Assembly (NCBI RefSeq): GCF_000429185.2 | Contig: NZ_AUBJ02000001.1 | Coordinates: 4,340,001-4,404,000, forward strand | Source: Actinoalloteichus caeruleus DSM 43889 | GTDB lineage: Bacteria > Actinomycetota > Actinomycetes > Mycobacteriales > Pseudonocardiaceae | Reading direction: 5' to 3' | DNA: 64,000 nucleotides | Position numbers and translations under genes: made by a program | Part shown: one piece after another, positions 46,230 through 56,392 of the stretch | Position numbering within the stretch: the first letter of the stretch is position 1 | Layout: the number at the start of each line of letters is the position of its first letter | The notes under the pieces: generated by a model | What the model was told of the DNA's origin: nothing | Database searches by the model: none | Seen by the model: only the letters and a program-made list of their open reading frames with translations

Positions 46230-47345
46230 GTGAAGACCAAGCGGCACCTCACCGCGTTGGGCCTGGCCGCCGCTAGCGCTCTGCTGCTCTCGGCCTGCGG
46301 TACCGACGACAACAGTGCCAGCCGTGGTGACGACGCGCAGGGGGGCAACGGCGGCACCAGCGGCGAGTGCGCTGGCCAGGAGAACATCCAGGCCGAGGGT
46401 GCGTCCTCCCAGGCCAACGCGATGGACGAGTTCAGCGTCGTCTACCAGGAAGAGTGCGCGGGCTTCTCCATCGACTACAACCCCACCGGTTCCGGTGCGG
46501 GCATCAAGCAGTTCAACGCGGGTCAGGTCGACTTCGCCGGTTCCGACTCGCCCCTGAAGGACGAGGAGATCACCGCCGCGACGGACCGGTGCGAGGGCGC
46601 GGTCCCGCTGCACCTGCCGATGGTCTTCGGCCCGGTCGCGATCGCCTACAACCTCCCGGGTGTGGACGACCTGGTGCTGGACGGCGAGACCATCGCCCAG
46701 ATCTTCAACGGGACCATCACGTCCTGGAACGACGACGCCATCGCCGCGCTGAACGAGGGCGTGGACCTCCCGGACCAGGAGATCCTCCCGATCTTCCGCA
46801 GTGACGAGTCCGGCACCACCGAGAACTTCCAGCAGTACCTGGAGGCCGCGGCCGGTGACGCCTGGACCTCCGGCGGGGGCAAGTCCTTCACCGGCGGCGT
46901 CGGTGACGGCCGGGCCAAGTCCGACGGTGTCGCCAGCGGCGTCGCCAGCACCGAGGGCTCCGTCACCTACGTCGAGGTGTCCTTCGCGCACAGCAACGAC
47001 CTGAGCATCGCCCAGATCGACAACGGTTCCGGCGCGGTCGAGCTGAACGACGAGAGCACCGGGGCCGCGATCACCAACGCCTCGCTCGCCGGTGACGGCG
47101 CCGACATGGTCATCGACCTCGACTCGGTGTACGGGACCCAGGCCGAGGGCGCCTACCCGCTGGTCATGGCGACCTACCAGATCGTGTGCTCGGAGTACCC
47201 CGAGAGCGAGACGGCGGAGGCCGTGAAGTCCTTCCTGCGGGTCGCGGCCACCACCGGCCAGGAGAACCTCTCCACCCTCGGGTACGTGCCGCTGCCCGAC
47301 GAGTTCCAGGAGCAGCTGCTGGACTCCGTCGAGACCATTTCGTGA
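46230..47345 (+). CDS. pstS: Phosphate-binding lipoprotein PstS
   Basis: 371 aa. Lipoprotein signal with lipobox LSAC (Cys near residue 23), a Ser/Gly/Asp-rich spacer, then the periplasmic-type phosphate-binding fold: EGASSQANAMDEF, NPTGSGAGIKQF (phosphate loop), DFAGSDSPL, IFNGTITSWND and RSDESGTTENFQQYL. Anchored on the outer face of the membrane, it delivers phosphate to PstCA. GTG 46230 has GGAGG 5 nt upstream. Preceded by a PHO box and followed by a hairpin that should reduce read-through into pstC. Confidence 0.97.
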   Translation: MKTKRHLTALGLAAASALLLSACGTDDNSASRGDDAQGGNGGTSGECAGQENIQAEGASSQANAMDEFSVVYQEECAGFSIDYNPTGSGAGIKQFNAGQVDFAGSDSPLKDEEITAATDRCEGAVPLHLPMVFGPVAIAYNLPGVDDLVLDGETIAQIFNGTITSWNDDAIAALNEGVDLPDQEILPIFRSDESGTTENFQQYLEAAAGDAWTSGGGKSFTGGVGDGRAKSDGVASGVASTEGSVTYVEVSFAHSNDLSIAQIDNGSGAVELNDESTGAAITNASLAGDGADMVIDLDSVYGTQAEGAYPLVMATYQIVCSEYPESETAEAVKSFLRVAATTGQENLSTLGYVPLPDEFQEQLLDSVETIS

Positions 47346-47405
47346 CCAGGGCGCCTGCCGTGTTCCCCCGCGCGGGACACTGGGTCAGCAGTAAGTGAGC
47401 GGCTT

Positions 47406-47430
47406 GACGCCCCACCCAGCGTGGGGCGTC
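47406..47430 (+). terminator. Attenuator-like hairpin between pstS and pstC
   Basis: GACGCCCCAC-CCAGC-GTGGGGCGTC, perfect 10-bp stem, followed at 47437 by TTTT. Placed within the operon, it probably lets most transcripts stop after pstS, giving excess binding protein over permease. Confidence 0.7.
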
Positions 47431-47452
47431 ACCGGCTTTTCCGGAGGGTCCC

Positions 47453-48460
47453 ATCAGCAACGCAACCGAAACCACCAACACTGGCAGTGGCGCGGAGCCG
47501 CCAGCGGCCGGTTCCGCCGGTCGGGGTGGCACGGTCCGGCGTCCCGGCGACCGCGTGTTCCGGGGCCTCGCGCTCGGCTCCGGCGGCTTCGTGGTGGCGC
47601 TCATCGCCGCGATCGGGATCTTCCTGCTGCTCCAGGCGCTCCCCTCGCTCCAGGCCAACCAGGTCTCCTTCCTCACCAGCGGTGAGTGGACCACCGGGGA
47701 CCCGAACGACATGCGGTTCGGCATCCTCTACCTGCTCTGGGTGACGGTCGCCACCGCCGCCTTCGCGCTGGTGCTGGCGATGCCGGTGGCGTTGGGCATC
47801 GCGCTGTTCCTCACCCAGTACGCGCCAAGGGCCCTGGCCCGGGTCTTCGCCTACATCATCGACCTGCTCGCCGCGGTGCCCTCGATCATCTTCGGCCTGT
47901 GGGGGCTCCAGGTGCTCGGCCCGGCGCTCGTCCCGACCGCCGAGTGGCTGAACACCAACCTCGGTTGGTTCCCGCTGTTCTCCGACGGCAACGTCTCCAT
48001 CCGTGGCGGCGGCACGATCTTCACGGCCGGCATCGTCCTCGCGGTCATGATCCTGCCGATCATCACCGCCATCACGCGCGAGATCTTCGAGCGGACACCG
48101 AAGGACCAGATCGAGGGCGCGCTCGCGCTCGGCGCGACCCGGTGGGAGGTCATCAGGACCACCGTGCTGCCCTTCGGGCGCGCCGGGTACGTCAGCGGTT
48201 CGATGCTGGGCCTCGGCCGGGCGCTCGGTGAGACCGTCGCCCTCTACCTGATCCTCTCGGGGGCCTCCGGGAGGGCCCCGGAGCTGTCCCTGTTCGACGG
48301 GGACGCCACCATCGCGTCGAAGATCGCCAACGACGCCGCCGAGTTCAACAACGAGATCTCCGCCGGGGCCTACATCGCCGCCGGGTTGGTGCTCTTCGTG
48401 CTCACCTTCGTGGTGAACGCGCTGGCTCGCTGGATCACCACCAGCCGGACGGGGAAGTGA
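47453..48460 (+). CDS. pstC: Phosphate ABC transporter permease PstC
   Basis: 335 aa if it starts at an unusual ATC codon at 47453; 301 aa from GTG 47555. The frame is open from 47408 and holds no ATG, GTG or TTG before 47555. Yet GGAGGG lies 4 nt before the ATC, the peptide [15 protein letters not shown] looks like a normal PstC tail, and [13 protein letters not shown], conserved at the beginning of PstC, precedes the GTG. Six transmembrane helices follow, with the permease EAA loop [13 protein letters not shown]. Confidence 0.93.
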   Translation: MSNATETTNTGSGAEPPAAGSAGRGGTVRRPGDRVFRGLALGSGGFVVALIAAIGIFLLLQALPSLQANQVSFLTSGEWTTGDPNDMRFGILYLLWVTVATAAFALVLAMPVALGIALFLTQYAPRALARVFAYIIDLLAAVPSIIFGLWGLQVLGPALVPTAEWLNTNLGWFPLFSDGNVSIRGGGTIFTAGIVLAVMILPIITAITREIFERTPKDQIEGALALGATRWEVIRTTVLPFGRAGYVSGSMLGLGRALGETVALYLILSGASGRAPELSLFDGDATIASKIANDAAEFNNEISAGAYIAAGLVLFVLTFVVNALARWITTSRTGK

Positions 48461-49377
48461 GAGAAGTGAGCACCGAACTCGAACTGGAACGCCCCGCCCA
48501 GCCCCCGTCGTTCCAGGGCATCAGCACCGGACGCAAGGCGAAGAACCTCGCGGCCACGGTGATGGTGTCGCTGTGCTTCGTCGTGGCGGTCATCCCCCTG
48601 GTCTGGGTGCTGTGGACCGTGGCGAGCCGGGGCATGGAGAGCCTGCTCCGAGCCGACTGGTGGAGCCACTCCCTCTCGGGAGTCCGGGCGAACGAGGACC
48701 TCGGTGGCGCGTACCACGCCATCTACGGCACCATCGCGCAGGGACTCGTCACCGCCGTGATCGCCGTGCCCATCGGCATCCTGGTCGGCATCTACCTGGT
48801 GGAGTACGGGGCCGGAACCCGCTTCGCCCGGGTGACGACCTTCACGGTGGACATCCTCACCGGCGTGCCGTCCATCGTTGCCGCGCTGTTCGTGTACTCG
48901 GTCTGGATCAGCATCTTCGGGTTCTCCCGCAGCGCGTTCGCGAACTGCCTCGCGTTGCTGCTGCTGATGATCCCGATGGTCGTGCGCAGCACCGAGGAGA
49001 TGCTGCGGGTGGTGCCCAACGAGTTGCGGGAGGCCTCCTACGCCCTGGGCATCCCCAAGTGGAAGACGATCGTCAAGGTCGTCATACCGACGGCCCTCTC
49101 CGGTATCGTCACCGGCGTCATGCTGGGCGTCGCGCGGATCATGGGTGAGACCGCGCCCGCGCTGATCCTGATGGCCTACTCGGCGCGGATCAACATGGAC
49201 ATCTTCGAGGGCAGCATGGCCAACCTGCCGCTGTTGATGGTCAAGGAGTTCACCAACCCGGAGGCCGCCGGCTTCAACCGGACCTGGGGAGCCGCGCTCA
49301 CCCTGATCCTGATCATCATGCTCTTCAATCTCGCCGCCACCCTCGTGTCGAGGCTGTCCGCGGTCAAGACCAAGTAG
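48457..49377 (+). CDS. pstA: Phosphate ABC transporter permease PstA
   Basis: 306 aa, six transmembrane helices; the inner-membrane partner of PstC. EAA loop [19 protein letters not shown] and the following [19 protein letters not shown] are diagnostic. GTG 48457 overlaps the pstC stop by 4 nt (GTGA); GTG 48466 is an alternative. 16 bp before pstB. Confidence 0.96.
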   Translation: MREVSTELELERPAQPPSFQGISTGRKAKNLAATVMVSLCFVVAVIPLVWVLWTVASRGMESLLRADWWSHSLSGVRANEDLGGAYHAIYGTIAQGLVTAVIAVPIGILVGIYLVEYGAGTRFARVTTFTVDILTGVPSIVAALFVYSVWISIFGFSRSAFANCLALLLLMIPMVVRSTEEMLRVVPNELREASYALGIPKWKTIVKVVIPTALSGIVTGVMLGVARIMGETAPALILMAYSARINMDIFEGSMANLPLLMVKEFTNPEAAGFNRTWGAALTLILIIMLFNLAATLVSRLSAVKTK

Positions 49378-49393
49378 TCGGGACGTAATCACG

Positions 49394-50170
49394 ATGGCCA
49401 AGCGCATTGACGTCAAGGACCTGAACATCTACTACGGCAAGTTCCACGCCGTGGAGAACGTGACGCTCTCGGTGCCGCCGCGCAGCGTCACGGCGTTCAT
49501 CGGCCCCTCGGGGTGCGGGAAGTCGACCGTGCTCCGTTCGCTGAACCGGATGCACGAGGTGATCCCCGGCGCGCGGGTCGACGGCAGCGTCCTGCTCGAC
49601 GGCGCCGACATCTACGGCGCCGGCGTGGACCCGGTCGAGGTACGCCGCACCATCGGCATGGTCTTCCAGCGGCCCAACCCGTTCCCGACCATGTCCATCC
49701 GCGACAACGTCGTGGCCGGGCTGCGGCTCGCGGGGACGAAGAACCGCCAGCAGCTCGACGAGGTCTGCGAGCGGTCGCTGCGCGGCGCGAACCTCTGGGA
49801 GGAGGTCAAGGACCGGCTGAACAAGCCCGGTGGTGGGCTGTCCGGCGGACAGCAGCAGCGGCTCTGCATCGCCAGGGCCATCGCCGTCCAACCGGACGTG
49901 CTGCTCATGGACGAGCCCTGCTCGGCTCTCGACCCGATCTCCACCCTGGCCATCGAGGACCTGATCACCGAGCTCAAGCAGGACTTCACGATCGTCATCG
50001 TCACCCACAACATGCAGCAGGCCGCGCGGGTCAGTGACCAGACCGCCTTCTTCAACCTGCACGGGGTGGGGCAGCCGGGCCGTTTGGTCGAGATCGACGA
50101 GACCAGCAGGATCTTCTCCAACCCCAGCCAGCGGGCCACCGAGGACTACATCTCCGGCCGCTTCGGCTGA
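49394..50170 (+). CDS. pstB: Phosphate ABC transporter ATPase PstB
   Basis: 258 aa. Walker [18 protein letters not shown], the PstB-specific [14 protein letters not shown] (Q-loop), ABC signature [16 protein letters not shown], Walker [14 protein letters not shown] and switch His in [13 protein letters not shown] are all present. Powers phosphate import by PstSCA. Last gene of the operon; a small hairpin (50194-50208) follows. Confidence 0.97.
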   Translation: MAKRIDVKDLNIYYGKFHAVENVTLSVPPRSVTAFIGPSGCGKSTVLRSLNRMHEVIPGARVDGSVLLDGADIYGAGVDPVEVRRTIGMVFQRPNPFPTMSIRDNVVAGLRLAGTKNRQQLDEVCERSLRGANLWEEVKDRLNKPGGGLSGGQQQRLCIARAIAVQPDVLLMDEPCSALDPISTLAIEDLITELKQDFTIVIVTHNMQQAARVSDQTAFFNLHGVGQPGRLVEIDETSRIFSNPSQRATEDYISGRFG

Positions 50171-50193
50171 TCCGACCCGGTCGAGGCGGTCCG

Positions 50194-50208
50194 CCCGCCG
50201 CCGGCGGG
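50194..50208. terminator. Hairpin after pstB
   Basis: CCCGCC-GCC-GGCGGG between the converging stops of pstB (50170) and the DUF5753 regulator (50219). Confidence 0.4.
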
Positions 50209-50218
50209 ACGGTGGGCC

Positions 50219-51067
50219 TCAACCCCCGATCCCGTCGGCGACCCCGGCGATCAGCCTGATCGAGTCCCTGGGGTCGAGGGCCAGTTTCTCCAGCTGGTCG
50301 AGGGCCGTCGCGTACCGCCGGGTCTGCGCCGGCTTGTCCAGGAAGGTGCAGGCGGCCGAGTTCTGGAGGAAGACCACGGCGGGGTTGGCGGGGTCCGGCA
50401 ACTCGACGTAGGTCACGTTGTCACCGAGCAGGGGGTGCTCGCCGGCGCTGAACGGCAGCACGCGGACGGTGACGTTCCGGCGGTAGGACACCAGCACCAG
50501 GTGTTCGAGCTGAGCCCGCAGGACCCCGGGGCCGCCGACGAAGCGGCGCAGCGCGCCCTCGTCGATCACCACCCGCAGGTCGAGGGGCTCCGGCGCGGCC
50601 AGCCGTTCCTGGCGCCGCTGCTGCACGCGCAACAGCCGCCCGGTCGCGCAGCCCGGGTCGGCGCCCGCCGCCATGCTGCACCGGGCGTACTCCTCGGTCT
50701 GGAGCAGGCTGGGCACCACGTCGGAGTGGAAGGACCGGAGCGCCGTCGCCCCGGCCTCCAACCCGATGTAGGTGTCGAAGCCGGGCTGGAGGATCTTCCC
50801 GTACTCCTGCCACCAGCCAACCCGCTTCGACTCGCTCGCCAGGGTGCGCAGGCGCTCGAACTCGTCCGCCGCCGCGCCGTAGAACTCGAGCATGAGCCGG
50901 ACGTCGGAGGTGCGGACGGGGACCTTGCCCAGCTCGATCTGGCTGATCTTGCCCTGGGAGCAGTCGAGGTGGGCGGCGACCTCGCGGTGGGTCTTGCCGG
51001 CGGCCTCGCGGAGGCCGCGGAGTTCCGTGCCAAGCCGGCGTCTGTCCAGCGTCGGATTACCGCCCAC
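50219..51067 (-). CDS. Helix-turn-helix regulator with DUF5753 (Scr1-like)
   Basis: 282 aa. XRE-type DNA-binding domain at the N-terminus (LGTELRGLREAAGKTHREVA, CSQGKISQIELGKV), then DUF5753 (PSLLQTEEYARCSM, RRNVTVRVLPFSAGEHP). Relatives are usually followed by a small DUF397 protein; none is found here, so it is a solitary copy. GTG 51067 follows GGGGGA. Role unknown; its place between pstB and phoU may be incidental. Confidence 0.9.
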   Translation of the reverse strand: MGGNPTLDRRRLGTELRGLREAAGKTHREVAAHLDCSQGKISQIELGKVPVRTSDVRLMLEFYGAAADEFERLRTLASESKRVGWWQEYGKILQPGFDTYIGLEAGATALRSFHSDVVPSLLQTEEYARCSMAAGADPGCATGRLLRVQQRRQERLAAPEPLDLRVVIDEGALRRFVGGPGVLRAQLEHLVLVSYRRNVTVRVLPFSAGEHPLLGDNVTYVELPDPANPAVVFLQNSAACTFLDKPAQTRRYATALDQLEKLALDPRDSIRLIAGVADGIGG

Positions 51068-51213
51068 GAGTCCCCCTCGAAGTCACCCGACAAGATCCCA
51101 GCGACCCGAGTCAGCATCGCACACGGTTCACGCGGGCGGCGGAACAAAACGCCGGGGACGGCGGTACCCCGTGCTCGCAGCCGCTGCTACTAACAGCGCG
51201 CGGCCGCTGGGCC

Positions 51214-51870
51214 TCAGTCGTTGGTGGGGTGCGGCGGCTCGCCCGTCACGACGAAGATCACCCGACGGGCGACCGAGACGGCGTGGTCGGCGAACCGCTC
51301 GTAGAAGCGGCCCAGCAGGGTGATGTCCACTGCCGCGGGCAGGCCGTGCGGCCAGCTCTGCTGCATCAGCACGGTGAAGAGGTGCCGGTGCAGGTCGTCC
51401 ATCTCGTCGTCGGCCTCCTCGAGCTGGCGCGCCAGGCTGATGTTCCTGGTCCTGATGACCTGCTCGGCCTGCTTGGCGAGTTCGACGGCGACGCGCCCCA
51501 TCTCCACGAAGTAGGGGCGGACCTCGTCCGGCAGCACGGGCTGCGGGTGGCGGCGGCGAGCGGCCTTCGCGACGTGCAGTGCGAGGTCACCCATCCGCTC
51601 CAGGCTCTCGGCCGCGTGGATCGCGCTGATGACGTTGCGCAGGTCGCCCGCCACCGGAGCCTGGAGGGCGAGCAGCGCGAAGGCGTGCTCCTCGCAGTCC
51701 GACCTCGCCTCGTCGATCTTCGCGTCGTCGCCGATCACCTGCTCGGCGAGCGTGAGGTCCGCGTCCAGCAGTGCTTTGGTGGCGAGCTCGATCGCCGTGG
51801 CATCCATCTCACACATGCGGGCGAGCGCGTCCGCGAGCTGGTCAAGCTGGTCCTGGTAGGCCTCACGCAT
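51214..51870 (-). CDS. phoU: Phosphate signalling complex protein PhoU
   Basis: 218 aa, two three-helix PhoU domains with acidic metal-binding patterns ([19 protein letters not shown] and [16 protein letters not shown]). It links the Pst transporter to the PhoR/PhoP two-component system and restrains phosphate uptake. ATG 51870 lies 6 nt after TATGGT (51877-51882 on the minus strand), a leaderless arrangement, with a PHO box further upstream. Encoded opposite to pstSCAB. Confidence 0.95.
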   Translation of the reverse strand: MREAYQDQLDQLADALARMCEMDATAIELATKALLDADLTLAEQVIGDDAKIDEARSDCEEHAFALLALQAPVAGDLRNVISAIHAAESLERMGDLALHVAKAARRRHPQPVLPDEVRPYFVEMGRVAVELAKQAEQVIRTRNISLARQLEEADDEMDDLHRHLFTVLMQQSWPHGLPAAVDITLLGRFYERFADHAVSVARRVIFVVTGEPPHPTND

Positions 51871-51909
51871 GCACCCACCATACGTAATCGGAGTGCCGCA
51901 CACGGAATG

Positions 51910-51931
51910 CGCGGGTGAACGAGCGATGAAC
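51910..51931 (-). promoter_or_regulatory. PHO box of phoU
   Basis: On the minus strand GTTCATCGCTC followed by GTTCACCCGCG, two 11-bp units with the GTTCANC core. It ends 28 bp upstream of the TATGGT -10 hexamer of phoU, a good position for PhoP activation. Confidence 0.75.
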
Positions 51932-51955
51932 CTCCTCCGATCGGCCGCGCCCTGA

Positions 51956-54319
51956 TCAGCGGATACCGCAGATCTCCTGGCCGGCGTTCACCGTGTCCAG
52001 GTTGCCGGGGAGCTGGGGCTCCTCGCTGCCCGAGGTGCCCTCGGCGCCTCCCGTCGCGGACGGCGAGACCGGCGGCGCCGACTCGACCCCGGTGAAGTTC
52101 GGGCCGATGACCAGCTGGATGGCGCCACCCAGCGCCGGGTCCTCCCGCAACTCCGCTCCCGGGACCATCGCGGCCAGCGTCGCCGCCTGGGCGTGGAACT
52201 CGGCCGAGTACAGCACCAGGGTGCCCTCGACCTGCTCCGGGGCGTTGGTGCTTGTGACGATCTCGAAGCCCGCCGCCGCGAGCGCGGTGGACGCCGTGGT
52301 GGCCGCTCCGGAGATCGAGCTGCCGTTGAGCACCTGGATCTTGATGCCGGTGGGGTCGACCAGGTCGGGACCGCCAGCACCCGCGCCCTCGGCCTGGTTC
52401 TCGGCGGCGTCCTCGCCCTCCGCCTCGTCGACGTCCTCGCCGGGCAGCGGGACGTCCTCGATGATCGCGCGGAACAACGCGTCCACGGCCTCCTGGATCA
52501 TCACCTCGTTGCCCCGCTCGTTGGATTCCCCGACGGTCGGAAGCGTGACGAAGGTGACCCGGCCGGTGTCCAGGCCCTGCATGGACTGCGCGAGGCTGAG
52601 CAGGCCGTCGGTGCTCAGGTTGTCGCCGTAGGTGTTCCTCGCGAAGGTGCCGACGAAGTCGGTGAGACGCGAGGGGTCCAGCAGCACGTCGCCCGAGGTG
52701 ACCTTGCGCAGCAGCGAGGACAGGAACAGCTGCTGCCGGTGCATGCGCCCGTAGTCCGAGGTCACGTCGCCCTGGACCTTCCTGGCCCGCACGAAGTTCA
52801 GCGCCGTCGAGCCGGTGATCGTCTGCCAGCCCGCCTCCGGGAGGATCGTGCCCAGCTCCTGGTCGATCATCGGCGCCTCGACGCAGACGTCCACGCCGTC
52901 GACCGCGTCCACCATCTCGCGGAAGCCCCCGAAGTCGAGGCCGACGAAGTTCGTCATCTTCAGGGTCGTGATGTTCTGGATGGTCTTCACCATGCACCGG
53001 GGCCCGCCGACGGCGTACACCGCGTTGAGCTTCACCTGGGTGGCCGGGCCGACGAGCTCCTCGGTGTAGTCGCGGGTCTCCGGGTTCCACCGGTCGCACT
53101 CCGGGCGGTCCACCTCGAGGTCCCGGGGGAAGGACACGATCACCAGCCGCTCCCGGTCGGCGGGGATGTGGGCGAGCATCGTGGTGTCGGCCCGGTCGCC
53201 GTCGGCGTCCTCCACAGTGCCCGCGTTGTCCTCCTCGGTGGCGCCGTACCGGCTGTCCGAACCCACGATCAGGAAGTTCTCGTCGCCGTACTGCTTGTCG
53301 GGGTCCGCGATCGCGTCGGACTCGGTGTCCAGTGCGGACACATGGGAGAACTGGTTGTCGACCCAGCCCCGCGCGCCCCAGCCGAACCCGGTGGCCAGGA
53401 ACGTGGTGACCGCCGCCGCGAGCGCGACGCCCTTGCCGACCACCCTGGCGCGGCTGGAATGGGGGGAGCGCAAGCCGCTGAACGCGACCAGCTTGCCGAC
53501 CACCGCCTTGGCGGCCGCCTTCGGTTTCCGTTCCTCCGAGCCGGTGTCGTCCCGGTCGTCGTCCTTCCCGCTCGTCTCCCCAGGCCGCTCGTCCGCGTCG
53601 TCGACCAGACCGTCCTGGTGCACCTCGGTCCGGTCCGGATCGGCGGGGGCCGATCCCTGGGCGTCCGCCTCGGACATCCGAGGTTTCGTCGACGGGTCGA
53701 ACTTCTCGACGGCGCTGTCCAGGTCCGCGTACTGGTCCTGGGGCTCCAGCTTGCTGATGAGCTTGCCGAGCCGCTTCCTGCGCTTCTTCTCGCGCTCCTG
53801 TTCCTCCTCGGCGAGTTCGTCGTGCACGGCGGAGAACCGCGCGAGGGTCGCGTCGATGGACCGGGTGCGGTGGGTGAGGACGGTCTCCTCGGTCTTCGGA
53901 CCGTCGTCGTACTCGGGCGGCGGGGCCGGCCGGGGTGGCCTGGGCACGTTGGGGTTGGAACGGGGGCCAGGGTCCTGGTGCGGCCCGGCGGGGTCTCCCG
54001 GCTGCGGCGAGCCCACTCCGGCGGCCCCGGCTCCCGCTCCGGGGGGGCGCGGCCCGGGACGCGGGCCACCACCCCCCGGGGCCGGCGGGCGGCCGCTGGG
54101 CGCGGGGCGCTGACGTCCTGGCGGGCCGGCGCGGTCGCCGTCGTCGGGAACCGTGGGTAGCCGGGGGTTCGAGGAAGCCTGCCCCGCCGCAGCCTGCCCC
54201 GCTGGAGCCCGCCCGGTCGGCGGCTGCCCGGTCGGCGGTGCTGGCGGGCCCGGTCGAGTCGCTCGCTGAACCGCCGGCATCTCCTGCGTCAGATCAGGAG
54301 TGTCCTGGTCCTCCACCAC
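51956..54319 (-). CDS. LCP (LytR-CpsA-Psr) family cell-wall ligase, main frame
   Basis: 787 aa as an uninterrupted frame. Pro/Gly-rich cytoplasmic part, one membrane helix (about 292-315), then an extracytoplasmic LCP domain (about 345-610) with [32 protein letters not shown] and [20 protein letters not shown] (in part), and a C-terminal LytR_C domain ([15 protein letters not shown]). LCP enzymes attach arabinogalactan or teichoic-type polymers to peptidoglycan. The GTG 54319 is an arbitrary frame start: coding continues upstream in the same frame to about 54540 and then in another frame to 55242. Confidence 0.9.
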   Translation of the reverse strand: MVEDQDTPDLTQEMPAVQRATRPGPPAPPTGQPPTGRAPAGQAAAGQASSNPRLPTVPDDGDRAGPPGRQRPAPSGRPPAPGGGGPRPGPRPPGAGAGAAGVGSPQPGDPAGPHQDPGPRSNPNVPRPPRPAPPPEYDDGPKTEETVLTHRTRSIDATLARFSAVHDELAEEEQEREKKRRKRLGKLISKLEPQDQYADLDSAVEKFDPSTKPRMSEADAQGSAPADPDRTEVHQDGLVDDADERPGETSGKDDDRDDTGSEERKPKAAAKAVVGKLVAFSGLRSPHSSRARVVGKGVALAAAVTTFLATGFGWGARGWVDNQFSHVSALDTESDAIADPDKQYGDENFLIVGSDSRYGATEEDNAGTVEDADGDRADTTMLAHIPADRERLVIVSFPRDLEVDRPECDRWNPETRDYTEELVGPATQVKLNAVYAVGGPRCMVKTIQNITTLKMTNFVGLDFGGFREMVDAVDGVDVCVEAPMIDQELGTILPEAGWQTITGSTALNFVRARKVQGDVTSDYGRMHRQQLFLSSLLRKVTSGDVLLDPSRLTDFVGTFARNTYGDNLSTDGLLSLAQSMQGLDTGRVTFVTLPTVGESNERGNEVMIQEAVDALFRAIIEDVPLPGEDVDEAEGEDAAENQAEGAGAGGPDLVDPTGIKIQVLNGSSISGAATTASTALAAAGFEIVTSTNAPEQVEGTLVLYSAEFHAQAATLAAMVPGAELREDPALGGAIQLVIGPNFTGVESAPPVSPSATGGAEGTSGSEEPQLPGNLDTVNAGQEICGIR

Positions 54320-55242
54320 GGGCGGCGGGGTGTCGGGCGGGGGAGGCGCCGGGCGGCGACCCAGCTTGCTCGGCCTTGACCTGCCCTGCTGGCCCAGTGG
54401 CCTGCGCGGCGGTGCGGGTGGACGCGCGGGAGGTTCGGCCGCGTCCAGCGGGGTCTCGGCCTCCCAGACGGTCGTCGGCGCGTCGTCGAGATCGGCGTCG
54501 GCCGGGCGGGCCGGGGGAGCGGGGTCCGGCCTCGGTGCCGGTCGCTGCTGCGCGCGCCGGGCGGATCCGAGTCCGCCGGCCGGAGGCCGCGCTCGTCGCC
54601 CGGGCGGGGGGCGAGCGGCCCGGCCGGCCGCTCGTCCTGGTGCTCGGGTTCCTGAGAGCTGGGAGCCTGGTGCCGGGAGGAGAGCCGCTGCTCGGTCTCG
54701 GTGTCCCTCGCCGCGCGCCGGGCCCGGCGCCCCAGCTTCTCCGGTCGTTCCTCGGGGACGGCCGGCGTTTCCCGTGCCGCGCGCCGGGATCGGCGGGCCG
54801 GCTCCTCCGCCCGCTCCTCCTCGTACGCCCGCCCCTCGGCGTACGAGGGGTCCTCCGTGTACGAGGGGTCCTCTGTGTACGAGGGGGCACCGGGGTAGGA
54901 GCTGGCGTCGGAGTAGTGCGTCGGCGCCTCGTCATAGGGCTCGGCGTAGGGGTCCGGCTCGCCGTACGGGGATGGCTCAGCGTGGGAGTCCTCGAAGGAC
55001 GACCCGGGTTGATCCGCTCGTAAGGCGGGTTCCTCGTCCTCGAGCTGGTCCGGCGCTCCGGTGCGGTGTCTGGCGAGCAGGTCGGAGACGGAGGTGCCGC
55101 CGGTGTCCTCCATCGAGCGACGGCGGCGGCCGGTGGGTGGCTCGGTGTACCGCGCGCGGCGGCGCCGGGGCCGGTCCTCGGACGAACCGGAGTCCTGGGA
55201 GCGCCGAGAGCGGAAACCACCGGGACGAGGATCGTCGGCCAC
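54320..55242 (-). pseudogene. N-terminal part of the LCP gene in a shifted frame
   Basis: From ATG 55242 a frame reads MADDPRPGGFRSRRSQDSG and a long Glu/Pro/Tyr-rich disordered region, including near-perfect 18-nt repeats coding YTEDPS around 54837-54890. From about 54560 to 54510 the sensible frame changes by one base to one reading RPADADLDDAPTTVWEAE, then SKLGRRPAPPPPDTPPP, straight into the LCP frame. So one gene of ~1095 codons seems interrupted by a single-base deletion, probably an error in a C run. Confidence 0.7.
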
Positions 55243-55453
55243 CGGGTCTCCTTCCCTCTGGTGACAGGAACGTGGCGGTCTGACTCGCCATGCGTATAGA
55301 CGCCGAGCTACCGAGCAGGTTGCCCGAACGGGTGAGCCGTCCGCCAGGCGATGGTACGGCTACGCCGTTCGGCCGCGAAGCATTCCCGGAGAACCGTCAC
55401 CCTCCGCGCACGGCGCGGATCGGCTGACCGGAAAGGCGAACAACCCCTGACAA

Positions 55454-56392
55454 TCAGTAGTACCCGACCACCCGGGGTTGCACCACGGTACGGCGGCCGC
55501 CGGCCGCCCCGGCGAGCCGAGCCCGGCCCTGGTCCCGGTAGGCGACGGCGTTCCGGCCGGACTGCTTCGCCGTGTACAACAGGCTGTCGGCCTGGAGCAA
55601 CTGCTCCTCGTGGTTCTCCGGAGGTCTCGCGGCGCCCTCCGCCGGCCGGGGCTGGTGGGCGAGCCCGATGCTCACCGTCACCCGGAGACCCGCCGTCAAC
55701 TGCTGCCACGGGTGCCGCTCGATACGAGCCCGGGCGGTCTCGCAGACGGCCACGGCGGTGGCCTCGTCGATGTCGGGCAGCACCAACACGAACTCCTCGC
55801 CTCCGTACCGGGCGCAGAACGCCTCGCCCGGGAGTCCTTCCTGCAACAGGTCGACGACGCGCTGGAGCACCCGGTCACCGACCAGGTGTCCGTAGGTGTC
55901 GTTCACCTGCTTGAAGAGGTCCAGATCGACCAGGGCCACCGCGAGCCCCCGACCGGGGGTCCCGGCCCGGCCGAGGTCGGCCAGCATGCCGACGAGGCGC
56001 TGGTCGAGGTACCGGCGGTTGTAGCTGGCCGTCAGGTCGTCCCGCAGGCTCTGCTCGTGCACCTCGGCGTGTTCCCGCCGCAGGCGGTCGACCTCCCTGC
56101 GGAGCTGTTCCGGTACCCGGATGGGCTCGGAACCCTCGGTGCTCGCCAGGTCGAGCGCGGACCGCAGGTGCTGGTACGCCTCCCGCCACTGCCCCCGCGA
56201 GGCGTGGAGCGCCGCGATGGACTCGTGCAGGCGGACGAGACCCGAGGTGTCGATCATGTCGGCGAGGTGGTGCGCCCGCTCTCCGCGTCGCCTGGGGCCG
56301 CCGTCCCGAGAGCCGGCGGCAGCGCCCGTGCCCGTCTGCCCTCGCTCACGCCCCGGTCCGGACTCGCTGACATCGGGTTGCAGTACGGTCAC
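55454..56392 (-). CDS. Diguanylate cyclase (GGDEF domain)
   Basis: 312 aa, no membrane segment. The N-terminal ~110 residues include a helical TPR-like stretch (LHASRGQWREAYQHLRSALDLA, in part GQWREAYQHLRSA), a coiled coil, then the GGDEF domain: RDDLTASYNRRYLDQRL, VDLDLFKQVNDTYGH and an active GGEEF in ARYGGEEFVLV. No RxxD inhibitory site is visible before it. GTG 56392 has GGAGG 8 nt upstream, better than the GTG at 56401. It should synthesise c-di-GMP, the ligand expected for the RsiG-like protein. Confidence 0.93.
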   Translation of the reverse strand: MTVLQPDVSESGPGRERGQTGTGAAAGSRDGGPRRRGERAHHLADMIDTSGLVRLHESIAALHASRGQWREAYQHLRSALDLASTEGSEPIRVPEQLRREVDRLRREHAEVHEQSLRDDLTASYNRRYLDQRLVGMLADLGRAGTPGRGLAVALVDLDLFKQVNDTYGHLVGDRVLQRVVDLLQEGLPGEAFCARYGGEEFVLVLPDIDEATAVAVCETARARIERHPWQQLTAGLRVTVSIGLAHQPRPAEGAARPPENHEEQLLQADSLLYTAKQSGRNAVAYRDQGRARLAGAAGGRRTVVQPRVVGYY

